The notes under the pieces were generated by a model, which saw only the letters and a list, made by a program, of their open reading frames with translations, was not told the origin of the DNA and ran no database searches. From contig JALMLS010000285.1 in the NCBI GenBank assembly GCA_038496445.1, forward strand, positions 1 to 64,000: a stretch of 64,000 nt of DNA, written 5' to 3'. Below, piece after piece: positions 58,849 through 64,000 of this stretch. How positions within the stretch are numbered: position 1 is the first letter of the stretch; each line of letters opens with the position of its first letter. This DNA is from Trichosphaerium sp. ATCC 40318. Its lineage: Eukaryota > Discosea > Flabellinia > Trichosidae. Made by a program: the position numbers and the translations under genes.

Positions 58849-60316
58849 AGGACGCCAAAGAACAAGTCTAAACCTTGAAATAAAACCACCTGTTGTATGA
58901 GTAGAAAAAAAACTTTGAATAAAAAAAAGATGTGTAGTATTAACCAACAATGTTGTTAATTAGCCCGAAAGCATACTGCTGCACAGCACTGTGCAATAAA
59001 AGTGCACAGCCTCCGAATCTCCACGGAATTTAATCACGTGATTGTAACTTCATTGTTAAGTTGAATAAATCTTAATCATGTTTTTCACGTGATTGTAGAT
59101 ACGCGCAGATAGTCAAAATCGTTCACGGTATTTTCCAAACACAAAGTTTCCTTGTACTCCACTGCTCTCTAAGTGCCTATATCGCTATGTGCAGAAGTTT
59201 TGTAGCTCCTGAGGGTAAAATTATCTCTGTACGTGCGTCTTATTGGCCCCACTGGGAAAAAAGTGCATGTGTATGGTCGTAATGGCTCCAAACCATTGCT
59301 AGTACGCTGTAAACATCCAAAAAAACTATCTCTGGAAATTTTGAAGGAGTCTGTACGTAGGGAAACGAAATAGTTCTATTTATTCTGTTTGTGCAAACTG
59401 AATTAGTTGTTTGTACGTCAAGATCACTTTGTGCATACTAAAAATGTTGTATGAGCTCACGCACACGGCAAACGCCAAAGTAACTTTTATTTGGTAAAAG
59501 CGTTTTTTTTGAGCTATTATTTTCGGTCATTTCGCGTAATCAAAACTATTTGGTGGCGTTTCTCATGCGTAAGTAATGTGGTTGGGAGGAACTTTGCTTG
59601 TTTTATAGTGTAAACTCTACCTTTTGTACTGACACACTCCAATTACATGTACATTAGCTAATAGAATTGTTTTACGGAGTTACAGGTCAGTTGTTGTACG
59701 TTAGTATGAGACTTTTGGTTTTCACGTAACTTGTAACAAAAACCTAAATCAGGCACAAGTCACTTTTACTCCCCAAAATTTTACCATCACAGGTACACGT
59801 TATAAATAATACTAATAACAATTCTTTGTGCCATGTACAATTAAAAACCCAAACTAGAAACAAAAGGACATGTAGTACGCATTTTTAGATGTGTTTAGGG
59901 CAGTAGGGATGCTCAAATAGTGTTTCTTTTATCGTTGAACTGATCTTTGTTTATCGCTGTGTGCTGGGCGGAAAACGTACAGTGACAACGTAACTTGGGA
60001 TGTAAAACATATGTAGCGTACGCAGGATTCACAAAACAAGGAGCATTGCGTGTACGAGCTATTGGACTTTGGGTGGATATTGCAAAAGAATTTGCCTATC
60101 CCGCCAGATTCTAACGTGATTGTATCTATATTAAACACTCTGTGGTGAACTGGTTAGTTATGTATACTGGTAAAGTAGGGCCCTACTTATAATGTCAACT
60201 AACAAAGAGTGAGAGGAGCAATTTCTAAAGGCAAACACAAGTACTAGTCGTTAGCATTGAAGCAAAGATTCATTTTGTAGCCATCAATGTTTTTATTTTT
60301 TTTATCGTTATTTTGC
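58849..60316. other. Poorly resolved region with candidate exons
   Basis: No complete gene can be built here. Two plus-strand stretches look coding: 59201-59373 (RLIGPTGKKVHVYGRNGSK then PKKLSLEILKESVRRETK) and 60027-60149 (DSQNKEHCVYELLDFGWIL then PIPPDSNVIVSILNTLW, stop). They may be exons of one gene of unknown family. The gap also has a short hairpin (58981-58994, GCACAG/CTGTGC) and two CACGTGATTGTA words at 59035 and 59086. Confidence 0.35.
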
Positions 60317-62835
60317 TTACACAAGCTTCGTTAATACGTATTTTGCTACCAATCGTTTATCTGGGTCTTCGTGCCAACATAGCTTCATAACCATTTCCAA
60401 CTCTTTAGGACAATCTACAGGTTCACATTATTAGTCAAAGCAAAAAAAACCATGTTTTTACCGTTTGGTATTGGTGATGGTCTGCTGTTTCCTGTGCCAG
60501 CCAAGTCAAGTACAGTGCCAGGAGCCTTTTGCGACATGACTTCCCACCTAAAAATCAATCAATAAAGCTTTCGAGGTGTGAAAAAAACGCAAAAAACTAC
60601 AACATGAAGTTACTTACACTAAAATGCCAAAGCTGAACATGTCTGTTTTACTTGACGGTTTTTTTGCACCCAATGATACCTCTGATGGTGCGTATAAAGG
60701 GTTCGATACTTTACCAGTAGTCGGTGGAGCCAGACGCGCAGAAAATTCATTATCAACCTATCAATGTAATTAGGTGAGACTATAAAACAAACACAAAGAA
60801 AGTTGTAACATACCAATATTTTATCAGATGTCAAGCTACCATGCCACGTGTTCAATGAATGTAAAAATTCTAATCCTGATGCGACATCCCTCAAAATCTT
60901 TTTTTTAATATCGAGAGGTACTTTAATGTTAAGTTTTGTCAAAACAGATGATAGTGAACCTAAAAAAAAAGTAATGTTAGGCCTAGATGTTCATTTAAAT
61001 ATTGTTGATTAAGCCTTACCACGTCTACAGCAAGGCATGACAATATGTAATTGGTTCTTAAGTAAAAAGTATCCGTGAGCATGTAGGATATTCGGGTGCA
61101 GACGCAAGCTTAATAAAATGTCAATAAAAACTCAAGAACTCTCAAAAAAAAACATCAACTCACCTGTATGCCTTATGGATACTCAAAACTCGTTCTACAT
61201 CTGCAGTTTCTGTATATGTGTATCTCTTAATAGCCACCTCAGAGCCTTTTTCCACACCAGGTGACTGTGTATTTGCTGTACCAGTAAATAAGTTATGAGA
61301 ATTATTCTTATGAAGAGTATCTTCCTCCTTCATTGTGAAAGTCCCAGCCTCGTATTTGTTTAATGGTACACCTTAAAATTAATGTTAATTATATCGTACA
61401 AGTATTATTGTACAGAAATAAAGTCTAAGAGTGTCAAAATCAAAAAACATTTTCTTCTTTCGAATGTTTAAATAAAAACTTGACAGTACTGAAGACGTAC
61501 TTATGCCACCAAGGAACGATTTAAGCTTAATGTATTCTTGCTCGTATAGCATATTTGTACGTCTATCTTGAGGTACTAATGGTCCATTACTTGGTCGATT
61601 CTGTGTAACATTGCTTTCTTCATTGACGAGATGAACATCTATCTTAACAACATCTGATGTCTTGCTGTCGAATGCAAATAATTGACCTTTATGCCAAGCC
61701 ATAGCTCTAAGACTAAGACCATCACATCGATATGTTTTAACTTTAGAAGACAGAGGATTAATATGATAAATGTCACGAGAGTCTGAAGATATAAGAATAT
61801 TCCCAGATGGATCAGCAATACAACATCCTGCAGAAGACTCTTTTCTTGACATATTATCCTTTACAATCACCAACATTCCTCTTTGTTCATTGTACTTTGA
61901 TAGCACATAAAAGCGCTCATCTCTAGTCTCGTGTAATACAAATATTTCGTTTGTTTTTGGGTTGACACAAACATCGTGAGGTTGTCCGTTTACTTCACTC
62001 AATGTCTCAACATATCCATTACGTTTAATACGACGTATTGCGTTGTTCCAAGCGTCGACTACAATGAGATGACCGTCAGGATCAAGCGTTATAGCTCTTG
62101 GAAAGTTAAACCTGGCGTCTCTACCTGTAAAAAAGAAATTATAAGCGAATACGCAACAAGCACAACGAGAGACAGTAGTATTAGTAGTAAACATTAAAAA
62201 AAAACGTTCAAAATTTTTTTTGATCCAAAAACACAAAATAACCGTTGTCATACTGTCTTTGCTCTTACGGTTTTTTTTAATTGCGTACCATAACCTTCTT
62301 CGTAGCCTTTTACTGAACCAGCGACAGTTGTTGTATAACCGTCTTTAGATATCATACGAACTCTGTGGTTAAATGAATCTGTAAAGAAAACATTTCCGTA
62401 TGCGTCTGTACAAATCCCACGTGGGTGGCGACAAATCGATTTATCATGTTTACCATCGCGAAAACCCCATTCGGCCGGTCTACCAGAAAGAGTTGTGACT
62501 TTTTTTGTGCCAATACTTAATTGACGTATTGTATGGCTATCCCAGTCGGTAAATACGAGCTAAAGTCGTGTTACGGCGTAAAAAGGAAATAAACAGAGGG
62601 TTTTGGGGTTTTTTCGTTAGGCTTTGAACCAAAAAACTTTTGCGTACACTACCGGCTGCGTCGAAGTCCATGGAGGACACTTTGCAGACTTTTGAAAATG
62701 TGTTATGTTTGCCATCTTCTTCGTATTCAAGATTAGCTTGCTCCGCTATAATCTACACATCGTGGTAAGTTCGTGGTAGGTTACTATGTTCTAGACCTGG
62801 ATTGCTTCTGAATCTACGTTGTGAAGTTCTTGCAT
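60317..62835 (-). CDS. NHL-repeat beta-propeller fused to a pseudokinase domain
   Basis: Start at 62835: MQELHNVDSEAIQ, intron, IIAEQANLEYEEDGKHNTF. NHL blades follow: LVFTDWDSHTIRQLSIGTKK, HPRGICTDAYGNVFFTDSFN with HRVRMISKDGY, FPRAITLDPDGHLIVVDAWN with NAIRRIKRNGY, and PHDVCVNPKTNEIFVL. The kinase-like half has VAIKRYTYTETADVERVL, HPNILHAHGYFLLKNQLHIV, ILRDVASGLEFLHSLNTW, then HGSLTSDKIL where HRDLKxxN is expected, NEFSARL in place of DFG, and YAPSEVSLG, KTDMFSFGILVWEV and LCWHEDPDKR. The catalytic Asp, the loop Asn and the DFG Asp are all replaced, so phosphotransfer is unlikely. No TM helix or signal peptide is seen. It is probably a cytosolic scaffold. Confidence 0.8.
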
Positions 62836-63081
62836 GGCCTACACTATCAACAAACGCCTATGAAACGATATTCGCGTCAAACACTCCAATGCTTCTTACA
62901 ATAACATTCACCACTTGGTATAAACGTATAAAGGCAAGCTACGCTGTTGTCTACTCTATCGCTAATCAACTAACGTTCTAGGCGATTTTACGGATTTGGT
63001 CGCCAACAGTCAATTTGTACTAAGCCGAAAAAGTCTGTTTGGTCTCATCAAAAGGGAACAAATACATTCTACTAATCAAAA

Positions 63082-64000
63082 ATGGCAGCTGAGGGTGCGT
63101 AACTCGAAACTGGCAGATGCCATGTGACACTTCAAGCCAAACTAATTTACTACCAACAGGCGATTCTAAGATGAAGGCCGCATACGATAAAATTCAAACT
63201 GTAGACGACAAAAACAAGCAGTTTATTTTATACATGCATTTACTAAACAAAACCGAAGTATCCTCTCTCACTGACGGCGATTACGCGCACTACTGTACGC
63301 CCTTTTAATAAAAACTGACGCTTCGCTTTATTTTAAAGCACAATGTCTGTGTTGACGATGTACAGTGAGAATCATGAAAGACTTCAGCACAGAGATAGGA
63401 ACGCTCGCTAAGACTCTACTGGATAGACTTGATGAAGTTGGAGACAAGGTACACTTATGGTACTACCAAATACCCTCTAATCACGCTATAGGCTGGTGGT
63501 AAATATAAAGAAGTAGCTGGAGGCATAAAAAAACAATTTATTGACGTAATTCCAGTCCCTGAGGCTGCAGCACCTCCGCCAGTGCGTGGTCTCGTTTATC
63601 ACGTGCTTTGTACATCTTATTGATTTCCTTTTAGCCACCACCTCCAAGTGCTGGGGCTCCTCCACCGCCACCACCACCTGCACCAGCTGCACCTCGCGCT
63701 CCTCCAGCTCCAAGAGGTCCCGGAGCAGGAGCACGTGTAAGTTAATTCTCGTTCACTAAACCTGATTTCTATGTAGCGCCCACCAGCTGCTGGACGTGGC
63801 GGTCTCCTGGATGCTATTCGTGGAGGTACACTAGAACTCTTTATTTTGATGTCACCCATCTCACACTATAGGTGCCACCTTGCGTAAGGCACCATCGCCA
63901 CAAAGTAGACCAGCAGCGAAAAAACCAGTAAGAAATGATCCACACTCACAAATGATGGCTGCTCTTGCGGGTGGTGTACGTCCTTTGTTATCTATTCACT
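63082..64000 (+). CDS. Proline-rich WH2-domain actin-binding protein, truncated by window end
   Basis: Start at 63082: MAAE, intron, GDSKMKAAYDKIQTVDDKNK, QFILYMHLLNKTEVSSLTDG, then RIMKDFSTEIGTLAKTLLDR and GGIKKQFIDVIPVPEAAA. A polyproline profilin/SH3-binding tract follows (SAGAPPPPPPPAPAAP), then a WH2 motif GRGGLLDAIRGGATLRKAP (L-L..I..G..L-R/K) and PHSQMMAALAGG, possibly the start of a second WH2. The frame continues past 64000 after a GTACGT donor. The layout suits WASP/WIP/WAVE-like regulators of actin assembly. The helical N-terminus was not matched to a named domain. Confidence 0.75.

Overview
This is a gene-dense, intron-rich stretch of nuclear DNA from a eukaryotic microbe. The base composition is AT-rich. 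Nearly every gene is broken by short introns, mostly about 40-70 nt, with very regular donors (GTACGT, GTGCGT, GTAAGT) and CTAAC-like branch sites close to a terminal AG. Intergenic gaps are often 80-400 bp and AATAAA signals follow several stop codons. The conserved genes are pan-eukaryotic (ALYREF, CWC27, ZRSR2, UBC6/UBE2J2, NAD-isocitrate dehydrogenase, CNDP2, LMBRD1), so the sequence alone does not fix the lineage. A protist, for example a stramenopile, amoebozoan or early-diverging opisthokont-type genome, is the most I can say. I recognise no tRNA, rRNA, CRISPR array or intact transposon.

Layout. 1-1480 is non-coding and looks subtelomeric: about 130-bp tandem repeats, five tightly packed hairpins, then degenerate TTAGGG/TTTAGGG-like tracts. 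1485-4936 (minus) holds an aldo-keto-reductase-like protein missing most of its catalytic residues and a tail-anchored UBC6-type E2. 5221-11738 (plus) holds ALYREF, NAD-IDH and a DUF4139 (MuiA-like) protein. 12149-17017 (minus) holds a CNDP2-type dipeptidase and a family C (GABA-B-like) 7TM receptor with a very short ectodomain. 17271-23493 (plus) holds two unusual multidomain GTPase exchange factors, DEP-DEP-RING-VPS9 and UBA-DH-PH. 23564-26494 is a divergent pair (phytol/farnesol-type kinase and CWC27) whose start codons overlap. A cytochrome P450 follows on plus.

28999-40741 is a run of eight minus-strand genes: an EEP-family protein with an apparent one-base frameshift, a secreted sialidase, a small SAM-domain protein, a basic protein ending in a PH domain, two unrecognised nuclear-looking or coiled-coil proteins, a BTB protein and a small mitochondrial-looking protein. 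40928-52659 (plus) holds a serine/threonine dehydratase-type PLP enzyme, a vWA-domain protein, a large type-I membrane protein with four lamin-tail-domain repeats, a small unknown protein and the spliceosomal factor ZRSR2/Urp. 53025-55827 (minus) holds coiled-coil genes that share a duplicated block, and a single-pass membrane protein. The right end has LMBRD1 (plus), a small three-exon gene, a poorly resolved 1.4-kb gap, an NHL-propeller plus pseudokinase protein (minus), and the 5' part of a proline-rich WH2 actin-binding protein (plus) cut by the window end.

Themes: mRNA processing and export (ALYREF, CWC27, ZRSR2); signalling and membrane traffic (class C GPCR, VPS9 and Rho exchange factors, PH, BTB, pseudokinase, WH2); and a surface/secreted set (sialidase, LTD-repeat protein, EEP). 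The most novel items are the domain architectures, the overlapping start codons, a U12-like intron in the same window as ZRSR2, the five-hairpin cluster, and the duplicated coiled-coil block.
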